A program made the translations under genes and the position numbers. The notes under the pieces were generated by a model. That model was not told where the DNA came from, did not search any database, and saw only the letters and a program-made list of their open reading frames with translations. Positions 1 through 8,132 of a stretch of 32,713 bases of DNA are shown here, piece after piece; within the stretch, counting starts at the first letter, position 1; every line of letters starts with the position of its first letter. Origin of the DNA: Desulfohalobiaceae bacterium (lineage in GTDB: Bacteria > Desulfobacterota > Desulfovibrionia > Desulfovibrionales > Desulfothermaceae); assembly GCA_021737615.1 (NCBI GenBank), contig JAIPDR010000019.1:1-32713 (forward strand). Reading direction: 5' to 3'.

Positions 1-37
1 AGAACAGAGCGAGCCGAACGTGCTTGTTGCTTATTCT

Positions 38-136
38 GTGTTTGGAATTTGTCATTTGAGATTTATTTGTGATTTGGTGCTTGGGATTTGGAATTTCATG
101 TTCTATTCAATTTGGGTTGCGGGCGAAGCCAGCTTT
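38..136. repeat. Composite intergenic repeat: degenerate heptad words plus GC core
   Basis: The left part (38-110) is a loose repetition of the words TTTGGAATTT, GATTTGG and GGGATTTGG. The right part (111-136) begins TTTGGGTTGCGGGCGAAGCC and matches 20944-20969 with one mismatch in 26 bases. In the second copy the core forms a perfect GCGGGC-GAA-GCCCGC hairpin; here the right arm is altered (GCCAGC). The same architecture, word run next to a small hairpin, occurs twice more in the window. Function is unknown. Confidence 0.7.
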
Positions 137-277
137 GGATAAAATGAACGATAAATGTGCAATTTTTTGCTAATTGCTAGTAACTGATTGATAAATTAAA
201 ACAAATAAACAGGACCGAATCACTCAGGTCTGCTCCCTTTATTCCAGCCAAGTCCCGGCTTTGATTCGAGGAAGAAT

Positions 278-397
278 ATGAATACAGATATACTGGCACC
301 CTTTGAACACCGGTCACCTCCGGGTAAGCTTATACCAGAAGCTGGCATTAATTGCGCATTTTACCTGCCGTCAATGAAAACTTACCTGATCATGTGA
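278..397 (+). CDS. Possible 39-aa small protein, doubtful
   Basis: An ATG at 278 follows a purine-rich GAGGAAG stretch (269-275) and opens a 39-codon frame ending at TGA 395-397. The peptide has no recognisable motif, signal or membrane segment, and the composition is unremarkable. The frame lies on the opposite strand to rocD, in its 3' flank. It is included only because the ribosome-binding site is well placed; chance occurrence is the more likely explanation. Confidence 0.12.
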   Translation: MNTDILAPFEHRSPPGKLIPEAGINCAFYLPSMKTYLIM

Positions 398-447
398 GAC
401 AGGAGATTCATTTTGGGCCAATTTCTTATAACTCATCGTTCGTTTAT

Positions 448-1656
448 TTACTTGCCTTGGGTCAGCACCTTGTCAATCCGCTCCAGGGCGTAGTCGACTT
501 CCGCCCTGGTGATCACCAGGGGCGGGGCGAAGCGCAGGGTGTCCTTGTGGGTGTCCTTGCAGAGCAGCCCTTCTTCTTTGAGCAGTTCGGAATATTTGCG
601 TCCACCTCCGGCCTCGGGATAAAGCTCCAGGCCGATCATCAACCCCTTGCCCCGGACCTCCTTTATTTTCGGATCCCTTATTGTTTTCAGCCCCTGCAGA
701 AAGTAGTCCCCCATCCGGGCTGCGTTGTCGATCATCCCCTCTTCAACCAGGACCTTGAGGGCCTCCCTGGCCACGGCGCAGGCCAGTGGGTTGCCGCCGA
801 AGGTGCTGCCGTGCTCTCCGGGCCGCAGGACCCCCATGACTTCGGAGTTGGACAAAACAGCCGAGACCGGATAGAAACCTCCGGAGAGGGCCTTGCCCAC
901 CAGGGTCAGGTCGGCCTCGATCCCGTCGTGTTCCTCGGCCAGGAGCTTGCCGGTCCTGCCCAGCCCGGTCTGGATTTCATCCAGGACCAGAACCAGGTCG
1001 TGCTTCTCGCAGATGTGTTTGACCTCCTTGAGGTAGCCGTCCGGCGGGATAATCACTCCGGCCTCTCCCTGGAGCGGTTCCACCAGGAGGGCCACGGTGT
1101 TTTCGCTGACGGCCTCTTCAAAGGCCCGGGCGTTGCCAAAGGGAATGGAAGTGAAACCAGGTGGAAAGGGACCGAAGCCTCTTCGGGCCGAATCATCCGA
1201 GCTGAAGCCGACGATGGAGATGGTCCGGCCGTGGAAGTTATTGTCGCAGACGATGATTTCGGCCTGGTCATGGGCTATGCCCTTGACCTCGTAACCCCAT
1301 TTGCGCACGGCCTTGATCACCGATTCCACGGCCTCGGCCCCGCTGTTCATGGGCAGGACCTTGTGGGAATTGGTCAAAGCGCAGAGCTCCTCATAAAACG
1401 GACCGAGCTGGTCATTGCGAAAGGCCCTGGAGGTCAGGGTCAGCTTATGGGCCTGGTCGAGCATGGCCTGCATGATCCTGGGGTGGCAGTGTCCCTGGTT
1501 CACCGCAGAGTAAGCGGCCAGGCAGTCCAGATACTTGTTGCCGTCCACATCCCAGACCCAGACCCCCCTGCCTCTGGTCAGGACCACATCCAGAGGCTTG
1601 TAGTTGTGGGCTCCGTATCGTTCTTCCAGATCGATGAAATACCGCTGCTGTCCCAT
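448..1656 (-). CDS. rocD: Ornithine--oxo-acid aminotransferase
   Basis: This is a 402-aa class III PLP-dependent aminotransferase of the ornithine aminotransferase type. Known enzymes of this type transfer the delta-amino group of ornithine to 2-oxoglutarate, giving glutamate semialdehyde and glutamate in the cytoplasm, and so link arginine/ornithine breakdown to proline and glutamate. Visible motifs are the cofactor-phosphate segment MNSGAEAVE, the PLP-ring aspartate in [15 protein letters not shown], and the Schiff-base lysine in [15 protein letters not shown]. The glycine-rich [16 protein letters not shown] segment follows. Length matches the family (about 400 aa). AGGAAG lies 7 bases upstream of the ATG at 1656. 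It is transcribed alone, divergently from rarD, from a candidate promoter at 1723-1751. Acetylornithine aminotransferase is the nearest alternative, but overall the sequence reads as RocD. Confidence 0.9.
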   Translation of the reverse strand: MGQQRYFIDLEERYGAHNYKPLDVVLTRGRGVWVWDVDGNKYLDCLAAYSAVNQGHCHPRIMQAMLDQAHKLTLTSRAFRNDQLGPFYEELCALTNSHKVLPMNSGAEAVESVIKAVRKWGYEVKGIAHDQAEIIVCDNNFHGRTISIVGFSSDDSARRGFGPFPPGFTSIPFGNARAFEEAVSENTVALLVEPLQGEAGVIIPPDGYLKEVKHICEKHDLVLVLDEIQTGLGRTGKLLAEEHDGIEADLTLVGKALSGGFYPVSAVLSNSEVMGVLRPGEHGSTFGGNPLACAVAREALKVLVEEGMIDNAARMGDYFLQGLKTIRDPKIKEVRGKGLMIGLELYPEAGGGRKYSELLKEEGLLCKDTHKDTLRFAPPLVITRAEVDYALERIDKVLTQGK

Positions 1657-1722
1657 CGTGTCTTCCTGTTGGTAACCATTTGTGAATTAAAATGAAATAT
1701 AATACATGTTTTCCGTAAAGCG

Positions 1723-1751
1723 AGTATAGGTGATCTGTTTATTTAATTCAA
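1723..1751 (-). promoter_or_regulatory. Candidate sigma-70 promoter for rocD
   Basis: Read on the minus strand, TTGAAT (1746-1751) and TATACT (1723-1728) are separated by exactly 17 bases. This matches the -35 consensus at 4 of 6 positions and the -10 consensus at 5 of 6. Transcription would begin near 1716, leaving a leader of about 60 bases before the rocD ATG. Called by eye only. Confidence 0.5.
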
Positions 1752-1771
1752 CCCAAAAAAGGTGAATTGTA

Positions 1772-2686
1772 TTGCCCGCCCAGGAAAAAAACGCCCCTGG
1801 TCTCTTGGCAGGTATTCTTGCCTTTTTGTTCTGGGGAATCCTGCCCCTGTACTGGAAAGGGCTGCACCAGCTGCCGGCCGGGACCATCCTCGGCCACCGC
1901 ATCCTGTGGTCATTTGTCTTCATGATGATCGTCATCTCCCTGAGCAGGCGCTGGGGGGAAGTGATCGACGTCTTCAGATCGAAAAAGGGTTTTTGGCTGC
2001 TTTGTCTGAGCGGACTGCTTTTATCCGTCAACTGGTTGACCTATATCTGGGGGGTCAATGCCGGGTATGTTCTGCAGGCAAGCATGGGCTACTACATCAA
2101 TCCTCTGGTCAATGTCCTTTTGGGTTTCGTTTTTTTCCGGGACAAGCTCCGCAATCTGCAGATCCTGGCCATTATCCTGGCCGGTATCGGCGTCGGGTAC
2201 CTGGTCTTGAACTATGGCCAAATTCCCTGGATCGCCCTGATTCTGGCCTTTACCTTCGGATTTTACGGACTGATCCGCAAGAAAGTCGCCGTTGAACCCA
2301 TCCCCGGACTGTTGGTGGAAATGATGATTCTGAGCGGCCCGGCCCTTACCTATCTCCTGATCACGGGCTTTCAGGAGGGCATCCCCCTGAAAAACTATGC
2401 CGGCTGGGTTTGGGTCCTGCTTCTCGGATCAGGCATAATCACCGCTCTGCCCCTGCTTCTGTTCACCTTTTGCGCGAGAAGGCTCAGACTGGTGGAAGTC
2501 GGAATACTGCAGTATCTGGCCCCGACCTGTATGTTTCTTTTGGGGGTTTTCGCCTTTCACGAGCCGTTCCCGGTCCACCGCCTGATCGCCTTTCTTTTCA
2601 TCTGGTCCGGGGTGCTCTTTTATGTCCTGGAGTCGTTCTTCCACCTGAGAAGTCTGGCCCGGATCAACCGGATCCAGGAGCCCTGA
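1772..2686 (+). CDS. rarD: RarD-type EamA-family permease
   Basis: A 304-aa integral membrane protein of the drug/metabolite transporter superfamily, RarD branch. About ten hydrophobic segments are visible, beginning with GILAFLFWGILPLYWKGLHQ, which is typical of RarD N-termini, and ending with FLFIWSGVLFYVLESF. The motif ILGHRILWSFVFM near residue 40 is also characteristic. The family's substrate is poorly defined; chloramphenicol resistance and amino-acid or metabolite export have been suggested for relatives. The start is a TTG at 1772, preceded by AAGGTG (1759-1764); no ATG is better placed. It is divergent from rocD, and the following dodecin gene has its own candidate promoter. Confidence 0.85.
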   Translation: MPAQEKNAPGLLAGILAFLFWGILPLYWKGLHQLPAGTILGHRILWSFVFMMIVISLSRRWGEVIDVFRSKKGFWLLCLSGLLLSVNWLTYIWGVNAGYVLQASMGYYINPLVNVLLGFVFFRDKLRNLQILAIILAGIGVGYLVLNYGQIPWIALILAFTFGFYGLIRKKVAVEPIPGLLVEMMILSGPALTYLLITGFQEGIPLKNYAGWVWVLLLGSGIITALPLLLFTFCARRLRLVEVGILQYLAPTCMFLLGVFAFHEPFPVHRLIAFLFIWSGVLFYVLESFFHLRSLARINRIQEP

Positions 2687-2813
2687 TCGTTTGTCATTTC
2701 AAGCCCATACAGACAGTGGTCCTGCCTTTGGTTTGTCTGGGCCATGAAAACGAGTCACCCGCCGGGGAGGACGAAGTGAGATAAAGCGCATGTACTTTGT
2801 ACGGAAATTCAGG

Positions 2814-2841
2814 TTGACTTGGACCCGTTTTATGATACCCT
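2814..2841 (+). promoter_or_regulatory. Candidate promoter for the dodecin gene
   Basis: TTGACT (2814-2819) is followed after 16 bases by TACCCT (2836-2841), which is preceded by a TGA that could act as an extended -10 element. The match to the -10 consensus is weak. It is the best candidate in the 254-bp gap between rarD and the dodecin ATG at 2941 and would give a leader of about 90 bases. Confidence 0.35.
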
Positions 2842-2940
2842 TGTCGGAAACTGGAACAGCCTGACCGTCCGGAGCTTTTTGGCCTTGGGGGCGCACCGAT
2901 TTCAGGGCAACTTCGCGTCTGGGAATAAGGGGGTGATGAC

Positions 2941-3153
2941 ATGACTGAAAGTGTATATAAGATCATCGAGCTTGTCGGCACCAGTTCGGAGTCATGGGAA
3001 AAGGCGGCCAAAAACGCCGTGGAAACTGCAACCAAAAACCTGCGGGAAGTCCGGGTGGCCGAGGTTTCGGAGCAGGATATGAAAGTGGAGCAGGGCAAGG
3101 TTACCCTGTTTCGGGCCAAGGTCAAGATATCGTTTAAGTACCTGGGCGAATAA
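2941..3153 (+). CDS. Dodecin-family small protein
   Basis: A 70-aa protein with the dodecin pattern: an N-terminal strand (VYKIIELVGTSSESWEKA), one helix (AAKNAVETATKNL), and two further strands ending in VKISFKYLGE. Dodecins assemble into hollow dodecamers that store or buffer flavins in the cytoplasm. In flavin-binding dodecins a tryptophan just after the helix (usually in an RWVEV-like segment) stacks on the isoalloxazine ring; here the segment is LREVRVAEV, so that tryptophan appears to be missing. GGGGGTGATGAC directly upstream gives a strong ribosome-binding site. The gene stands alone and is followed by a strong terminator at 3213-3241. Family assignment is confident; flavin binding is uncertain. 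Confidence 0.88.
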   Translation: MTESVYKIIELVGTSSESWEKAAKNAVETATKNLREVRVAEVSEQDMKVEQGKVTLFRAKVKISFKYLGE

Positions 3154-3212
3154 TCGGGTTCGCCGGGCCCGGTCTTCAGGCTGAAGGTCTTCGGTGTGAA
3201 ACCCAGGATCAT

Positions 3213-3241
3213 GGGGGTCGGGCTGTACCCGGCCCCCTTTT
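3213..3241 (+). terminator. Rho-independent terminator after the dodecin gene
   Basis: GGGGGTCGGG (3213-3222) pairs with CCCGGCCCCC (3228-3237), one pair being a G-U wobble in RNA, across a 5-base loop. It is followed by TTTT and then a pyrimidine/AT-rich stretch. The run of T lies on the plus side only, so it serves the dodecin gene. It also separates that gene from the convergent ROK gene ending at 3250. Confidence 0.85.
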
Positions 3242-3249
3242 CTATTTCT

Positions 3250-4161
3250 TCAATCCCGGGCTTGTTCCGAGAGGACCCAGGCCCTGGCCATCCCGAGCAA
3301 GGCGCTCATATCAGGGTCGGAGCTTATTCCGATTTTCCCGGGCAGCCACCAGTTTCTTTTGTGGAATCTGGCTTCAAGGGTCCTTCGGACCGTGTCCTGG
3401 CAAAAGGGGACAAAGGCACTCAATCCGCCGCCAATACCGATATTTTTAAAGCCAAAGACGACCTGGAGGCTGGAAAGGAAGAGCCCCAGCCTCTGCCCAT
3501 AGATCTTCAGGGCCCTGACTGTACCCGAATTCCCGGCTGCGGCCAGTTCGGCGGCTTCCTGAAGGCTTTGGGAAAAAACCCCTTCCCGGCAAAAGAGATC
3601 CTCGAGGCTCGATTTTCTGAGCCAGGTCTCGGCACATCCGACCTGGCCGCAGCCGCAGACAAGGCCCAGTTCGGAGCCGAGATAGAGATGCCCGAGTTCC
3701 GGGCCGGTAAAATGGGCACCCCGCCAGATCTCGTGATCCATGATCACCCCGGAGCCGACTCCGGTGCCCAGAGTGATGACCAGCCCGTCCTTGGTCCCGG
3801 CCAGGCAGCCTTTCCAGACTTCGCCCAAGGCCGCGGCCTGGGCGTCGTTTTCCATGAGAAGCGGGAGTCCGAAACGCTCCTGGACAAAACTGCCCACGGG
3901 AAACATGTTCAGCTCGGGCATGTTGGTGGTCCGTAAGTAGCGCTTCTTGAGGTGATCGAGCGGTCCGGCAGTGGCCAGCCCGATTCCCCTGACCCGCCCC
4001 GGGGCCTGCTCGAGAATTGAGCGGATCAAGGAGGCCATGGTCTCCCGGGTGCCTTCCAGGGAGCGGGGTCTGGAAAAAAGTTCCACCCGGCCGTGATCTC
4101 CCTGCTCGCTGATCCAGGTGCCCCGGATGTTGGTTCCTCCTAAATCAAGACAGATGTACAT
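3250..4161 (-). CDS. ROK-family sugar kinase
   Basis: A 303-aa ROK-family protein of kinase length, without the DNA-binding N-terminus of ROK repressors. Members phosphorylate glucose, fructose, N-acetylated sugars or similar substrates with ATP in the cytoplasm. The N-terminal ATP-phosphate motif is CLDLGGTNIRGTW. The catalytic aspartate lies in MENDAQAAALGE, and a glycine-rich motif follows (TLGTGVGSGVI). The zinc signature is complete: GPELGHLYLG followed by CGCGQVGCAE. The start codon overlaps the stop of the upstream ABC ATPase gene by one base (TGATG), so translation is probably coupled. As the last gene of the ABC-importer operon it suggests that the imported solute contains or releases a sugar. 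The exact substrate cannot be read from the sequence. Confidence 0.85.
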   Translation of the reverse strand: MYICLDLGGTNIRGTWISEQGDHGRVELFSRPRSLEGTRETMASLIRSILEQAPGRVRGIGLATAGPLDHLKKRYLRTTNMPELNMFPVGSFVQERFGLPLLMENDAQAAALGEVWKGCLAGTKDGLVITLGTGVGSGVIMDHEIWRGAHFTGPELGHLYLGSELGLVCGCGQVGCAETWLRKSSLEDLFCREGVFSQSLQEAAELAAAGNSGTVRALKIYGQRLGLFLSSLQVVFGFKNIGIGGGLSAFVPFCQDTVRRTLEARFHKRNWWLPGKIGISSDPDMSALLGMARAWVLSEQARD

Positions 4162-5000
4162 CAGGTGGGCCTGGTGGTTTTGGCAAAACTGAATTTGGGC
4201 TGGGCCCGGATCAGGGCCTTGGTGTACTCCGATTGGGGATCCTGGATGACCTTTTCGGTTGTTCCGGTCTCCACTATGTCTCCCTGGTAGATGACGGCGA
4301 TCCGGTCACAGAAAAAGCGGGCTGCGGCCAGGTCATGGGTGATGAAGAGGAAGGTCACCTGCCTTTTTTTCTGGATATCAATCAAGAGCCGAAAGATATT
4401 GAATGAAATCGAGGCGTCGAGCATGGACGTGGGTTCATCCGCGATAAGGAACTCGGGTTTGAGGACCATGGCCCTGGCGATGGCCGCCCGCTGCCGCTGT
4501 CCTCCGCTGAGTTGATGGGGGTAGCTTAGGAAAAAATCCTCGGCCGGGGTCAGACCGGCCGCTTCCAGGGATTCTCTGATTATTTCCGTCCTGGTGGTTC
4601 TGGTCCCGATTTTATGGATTGACAGGGGTTCGAGCAGGGTGTCCTGCACCGAAAGATAGGGGTTGAGGGACTGGTAAGGGTCCTGGGGGATCATCTGGAC
4701 CTTGCGGCGAAAGGCCCTCAGATTCCTCCCTTTCAAATTTCGGATCTCGGTTTCATGGAAGCGGATCGATCCTGCTTCGAACTCTTCCAGCCTGAGCACG
4801 AGCCTGGCCAGGGTGGTCTTGCCGCTGCCGCTGGCTCCGACCAGCCCGAAGACTTCTCCCTTTTGTATTTCCAGAGAGACCCTGTTCAAGGCGGTGACTG
4901 TGATGGCCGACTTCCTGAACAGGGACCGCTGGTCCCGGTAGGTCTTTTGAACCCGGTCCACGTTGAGGATCGTTTCTGCGGAGTTGTTCTTTCTTTCCAT
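4161..5000 (-). CDS. Oligopeptide/dipeptide-type ABC importer ATPase (second subunit, DppF/OppF-like)
   Basis: A 279-aa ATP-binding subunit of a peptide/nickel/oligosaccharide-type ABC importer. It contains Walker A (GASGSGKTT), the Q-loop region (MIPQDPYQSLNPYLSV), the ABC signature LSGGQRQRA, Walker B with the catalytic glutamate (LIADEPTSMLD) and the H-loop (FITHD). The N-terminal ILNVDRVQKTYRDQ and the FRKSAITVTALN insert are typical of OppF/DppF subunits. I chose the ATG at 5000 because it falls 8 bases after the stop of the preceding ATPase gene; a longer frame from 5120 would overlap that gene by over 100 bases and adds a non-homologous tail. It should pair with the product of 5009-5971 to power the two permeases. 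Confidence 0.88.
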   Translation of the reverse strand: MERKNNSAETILNVDRVQKTYRDQRSLFRKSAITVTALNRVSLEIQKGEVFGLVGASGSGKTTLARLVLRLEEFEAGSIRFHETEIRNLKGRNLRAFRRKVQMIPQDPYQSLNPYLSVQDTLLEPLSIHKIGTRTTRTEIIRESLEAAGLTPAEDFFLSYPHQLSGGQRQRAAIARAMVLKPEFLIADEPTSMLDASISFNIFRLLIDIQKKRQVTFLFITHDLAAARFFCDRIAVIYQGDIVETGTTEKVIQDPQSEYTKALIRAQPKFSFAKTTRPT

Positions 5001-5008
5001 AGGTCCAG

Positions 5009-5971
5009 CTACTTGCACAAGCGGCAGAGGGCCTTGTGGGTCGGGGTTAGCTCCTGCCACCCGGGCGCTTCCTTGAGGCAGGAAGAATCGGCTTCCCGGC
5101 AGTGTTGGATATAGCCGCATATATGCGAATCAATAATCGTGTCCGGCCGGCAGACCAGGTCTTTCTGTTCGTCCTCGAAGTCGAACACGCCGTCCAGGGT
5201 CAGATAGGAGGAAAGAAGGGCTTTGGTATAGGGATGGACCGGGGTCACGAACACTTCTTCCCGTTTGCCCTGTTCCACGATTTTGCCTTTGTACATGACC
5301 ATGATATCGTGGCAGACTTCGGCCACCATTCCGATGTCGTGGGAGATGAAAATAACGGCCAGATTCAGTTCCTTCTGTATCTCCTTGATCTTCTGTATGA
5401 TTTGATCCTGGACAATCACATCCAGGGCCGTGGTCGGTTCGTCGGCAATGACCAGGTCCGGGTGACAGGTCAGGGCCATGGCAATGATCGCCCTTTGCTT
5501 CATGCCCCCGCTGTATTCGTGCGGGTAATTGAAGAGGCGGCTGTGCGGGATGTCCACCAGCTGGTAGAGCTTCTCCACCTCCTTGACGGCCCGGTCTCTG
5601 GAATAATCAGGGTAGTGGATCCGGATGGCCTCAACGATCTGGTCGCCGATGCGCTGCACCGGGTTCCAGGCGTTCATGGCCGCCTGGAAGATCATGGAAA
5701 TCCTCTTCCAGCGAATGCCCCGCATCTCGTCTTCGGATAATTGCAGAACGTCCCTGCCCTGGAAGAGGACCGTTCCGTTCTGGATGATGCCGTTTTCCGG
5801 AAGCAGACGCAGCAGTCCCATGCCGATCGTGGTCTTGCCGCAGCCCGACTCTCCGACGATGCCCAGGGATTTCCCCTTGTCCAGCGAAAAGGAGGCGCCG
5901 TCCACTGCCAGGGACATCCCCCTCCGGGTCTGGTAGGCGATGGACAGGTTCTCGACCTCGAGCAGGGTCAT
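5009..5971 (-). CDS. Oligopeptide/dipeptide-type ABC importer ATPase (first subunit, DppD/OppD-like)
   Basis: A 320-aa ATPase subunit with Walker A (GESGCGKTT), the OppD-type FQAAMNAWNPVQRIGDQI segment, signature YSGGMKQRA, Walker B (DLVIADEPTTALD) and H-loop (FISHD). The C-terminal extension carries the peptide-transporter domain (TPVHPYTKALL). It then has cysteines spaced C-X5-C-X6-C (ICGYIQHCREADSSC) and a further cysteine pair at the end (LCRLC). This spacing matches the cysteine motif of DppD/OppD proteins in which an iron-sulfur cluster has been described for some members; cluster binding here is inference. It lies between the permease gene (109-bp gap) and the second ATPase gene (8-bp gap). 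Confidence 0.88.
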   Translation of the reverse strand: MTLLEVENLSIAYQTRRGMSLAVDGASFSLDKGKSLGIVGESGCGKTTIGMGLLRLLPENGIIQNGTVLFQGRDVLQLSEDEMRGIRWKRISMIFQAAMNAWNPVQRIGDQIVEAIRIHYPDYSRDRAVKEVEKLYQLVDIPHSRLFNYPHEYSGGMKQRAIIAMALTCHPDLVIADEPTTALDVIVQDQIIQKIKEIQKELNLAVIFISHDIGMVAEVCHDIMVMYKGKIVEQGKREEVFVTPVHPYTKALLSSYLTLDGVFDFEDEQKDLVCRPDTIIDSHICGYIQHCREADSSCLKEAPGWQELTPTHKALCRLCK

Positions 5972-6080
5972 TTCGTGCAGTATCCCTTAGACCTTGTCAT
6001 TTTTAAAAAAACAGAAAAAATAAACGATAATGGGTTCTTGCTTGTCTCCAAGCCTTGGGGCTGTCAATGCGGTCTTCGCC

Positions 6081-6992
6081 TCAATCAGTCTGGATCTCCT
6101 TGCGGAGCCTGGGATCCAGAACCTCTTCCATGGCCCGGCCCATCATATAAAAGGACAGGGTGATCAGAGAGATGCAGATCCCTGGAGGCAGGAGCCAGTA
6201 GGGGGCCTGGAACATGTGTCCGGTCTTCCAGACCCATTGCAGCATCATTCCCCAGCTCACGGTATTTGGATCCCCGAACCCCAGAAAGGCCAGGGCCGCT
6301 TCTACAATAATGGCCGAAGTCACCCTGAAGGTCATGTACAACAGGGCCATGGGCAGGACATTGGGCAGGATGTGCCGGAAGATGATCCTCAGGTGAGAAG
6401 CCCCGGCCAACCTGGCCATGTCGATGAAGGGCCTCTGCTTGAGAGACAGGGTCTGCGACCTGATCATCCTGGAGATCCCGGGCCATCGGAACAGGGCGAT
6501 CAGGACAACGATGATCCAGATGTTCAACTGCCCGAACAGGGAGGACAGCAGCAGGACCACGAGCAGCGAGGGCATGACCATGACCATGTCTGCAAAACGC
6601 ATCAAGAGGGAATCGATGATCTTTCCGGAGTATCCGGCCACCATCCCGATCAGGGTCCCGAAGACGATGCTCATGAAGGCGGCGGTAATGCCCACCAGAA
6701 AGGCGATCCTGGCTCCGGTCAAAAGCTGGCTCAACAGGTCCCGGCCGATGTTGTCCGTTCCCAGCCAGTGCTTCCAGCTCGGTGGACTGGACTTGAAGAC
6801 GTCGGGGTCAACCCCGGTCATGGGGTGATACATGGGATCGATCAGCGGCGGGATGTAACTAAGGACAGCCATCAAGCCGAACAGGATCAGCAAAAACAAT
6901 CCGATACGGCCAACGATATTCTCATAAAACAGCGACCAGCCGTCCAGAAACCTTTCAAGGGCGTGTGATCGTCGTGCCAGGGCTTTGAGCAT
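6081..6992 (-). CDS. Peptide-type ABC importer permease (DppC/OppC-like)
   Basis: A 303-aa inner-membrane permease. It has the N-terminal OppC-type helix (GRIGLFLLILFGLMAVLSYI) and the conserved periplasmic segment (HWLGTDNIGRDLLSQLLTGAR) ahead of the core. The remaining helices of the BPD-type membrane domain follow. The EAA loop that contacts the ATPases reads DMARLAGASHLRIIFRHILP. Length agrees with the family (about 300 aa). The ATG at 6992 has only a weak ribosome-binding site, so translation may depend partly on the upstream permease gene 66 bases away. It should form a heterodimeric channel with the product of 7059-8036. Confidence 0.88.
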   Translation of the reverse strand: MLKALARRSHALERFLDGWSLFYENIVGRIGLFLLILFGLMAVLSYIPPLIDPMYHPMTGVDPDVFKSSPPSWKHWLGTDNIGRDLLSQLLTGARIAFLVGITAAFMSIVFGTLIGMVAGYSGKIIDSLLMRFADMVMVMPSLLVVLLLSSLFGQLNIWIIVVLIALFRWPGISRMIRSQTLSLKQRPFIDMARLAGASHLRIIFRHILPNVLPMALLYMTFRVTSAIIVEAALAFLGFGDPNTVSWGMMLQWVWKTGHMFQAPYWLLPPGICISLITLSFYMMGRAMEEVLDPRLRKEIQTD

Positions 6993-7058
6993 AATCTACA
7001 AAGATTTACTGCTGAAAGAGATTTTAAAACACCTTGTCCTGCAACATTCTCGAAGCGA

Positions 7059-8036
7059 TCAATAACGTATCCGCGGGTCGAGGTAGGCATAGAGCACGTC
7101 GACCACCAGATTGGCTACCAGGACCACGATGGAGATGAACAGAAATGAGGCCAGGGCCAGAGGATAGTCGCTGTTGCTCACGGCAAAGATCAATTCACGG
7201 CCGATGCCCGGCCAGGTAAAAACCGTCTCGGTCAAGGCCCCGCCGTTGACGGAAAAGGCCAGACTCAGGCCGACGCTGGTGACCACCGGCAGGGAAGCGT
7301 TGGGTCCGGCATGCCGGTTGCGTACCTTCTTTTCGCTCAGCCCCTTGGCCCTGGCGGTCAGGATGTAGTCCTCGTTCAGGGTTTCCAGCATGCTGCTGCG
7401 CATGATCAGCAGGTAGGAGCCGACATGGATGATGAACAGGGTCAACAGAGGCAAGAGCATATGATGCACGATATCCAGGAATTTCAAGAATATTCCGGTT
7501 TCAGGGTCCCCCCACAGCTCCGGAGAGATCATTCCGTTCAAGGGGAATCCTCCGATCTTATAGGCAAAGACCCAGATGAAGAGCAGGGCGATCCAGGGCA
7601 GAAACAGGGTATGGCAGACCAGGGAGGTGATGGTTACCACGGTGTCGATTCTTCTTCCCTTGTACCAGGCCACCAGTTTTCCCCAGTAGATCCCGGCCAG
7701 GGCCGACAAGATGATGGAGGTCGTGAACAGGAGTATGGTGTTCGGCAGCCGGTCGCCGATCACTTCCTCCACCGGTCGGCCGTAATGAAAGGATATTCCG
7801 AAATTACCGGTACAGAAGTTCTTCAGATAGTAGAGGTAGCGAATCCAGAGAGGCTGGTCCAGTCCCAGCTGGGAGACGAGCATTTCCGCGTCTTCCGGGG
7901 ACATTGAAGGATCGACCATCCTGGAGACAGGGTCCCCCGGGGCCAGATGGAACAGAAAAAACAGGCCGGACAGGATCACGAAGAAGATGACCAGGATCTC
8001 CAGGGACCGGCGCAGTATAAGTCTTCTCAAGGTCAT
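7059..8036 (-). CDS. Peptide-type ABC importer permease (DppB/OppB-like)
   Basis: A 325-aa inner-membrane permease of the DppB/OppB type. The N-terminus (ILVIFFVILSGLFFLFHLAPGDP) is the standard first helix, and the segment GLDQPLWIRYLYYLKNFCTGNFGIS follows as in DppB proteins. The EAA loop reads DYILTARAKGLSEKKVRNRHA, and the final segments (ETVFTWPGIGREL, then the DPRIRY end) are canonical. Length is near the family norm (about 310-340 aa). Upstream lies the binding-protein gene (97-bp gap), downstream the DppC-like permease. It probably imports a short peptide, oligosaccharide or related solute presented by the adjacent binding protein. Confidence 0.88.
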   Translation of the reverse strand: MTLRRLILRRSLEILVIFFVILSGLFFLFHLAPGDPVSRMVDPSMSPEDAEMLVSQLGLDQPLWIRYLYYLKNFCTGNFGISFHYGRPVEEVIGDRLPNTILLFTTSIILSALAGIYWGKLVAWYKGRRIDTVVTITSLVCHTLFLPWIALLFIWVFAYKIGGFPLNGMISPELWGDPETGIFLKFLDIVHHMLLPLLTLFIIHVGSYLLIMRSSMLETLNEDYILTARAKGLSEKKVRNRHAGPNASLPVVTSVGLSLAFSVNGGALTETVFTWPGIGRELIFAVSNSDYPLALASFLFISIVVLVANLVVDVLYAYLDPRIRY

Positions 8037-8132
8037 TTCAGAAAAAGAATGGTTCTTCCCGGCGCTTCGTGGATATCGGATGTTGCGTTGCCGATTTCTA
8101 CAATAAAGCTCGAATGCTCTCTATGGTCAGGA

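Larger units (their letters stand above)
1..447. other. Non-coding region with simple-word repeat tract
   Basis: No convincing gene is seen before the rocD stop codon. Positions 38-110 are AT-rich and built of variants of the words GGAATTT, GATTTGG and CATTTGA. This tract runs directly into a GC-rich core (111-136) that recurs at 20944. From about 150 to 230 the sequence is AT-rich and featureless. One very short reading frame with a ribosome-binding-like sequence is listed separately at 278. No clear terminator for rocD is visible. Confidence 0.6.

Noticed and set aside
352-1695. Long plus-strand open frame opposite rocD
   Set aside because: It is antisense to a clear aminotransferase and its translation has no recognisable motif. 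Such frames arise from GC-rich codon usage.
1698-1703. Perfect TATAAT as a promoter for rarD
   Set aside because: No acceptable -35 element lies 15-19 bases upstream on the plus strand.
2694-3212. Minus-strand frame of 172 codons covering the dodecin gene
   Set aside because: The dodecin frame has a family match, a strong ribosome-binding site and a terminator; the antisense frame has none of these.
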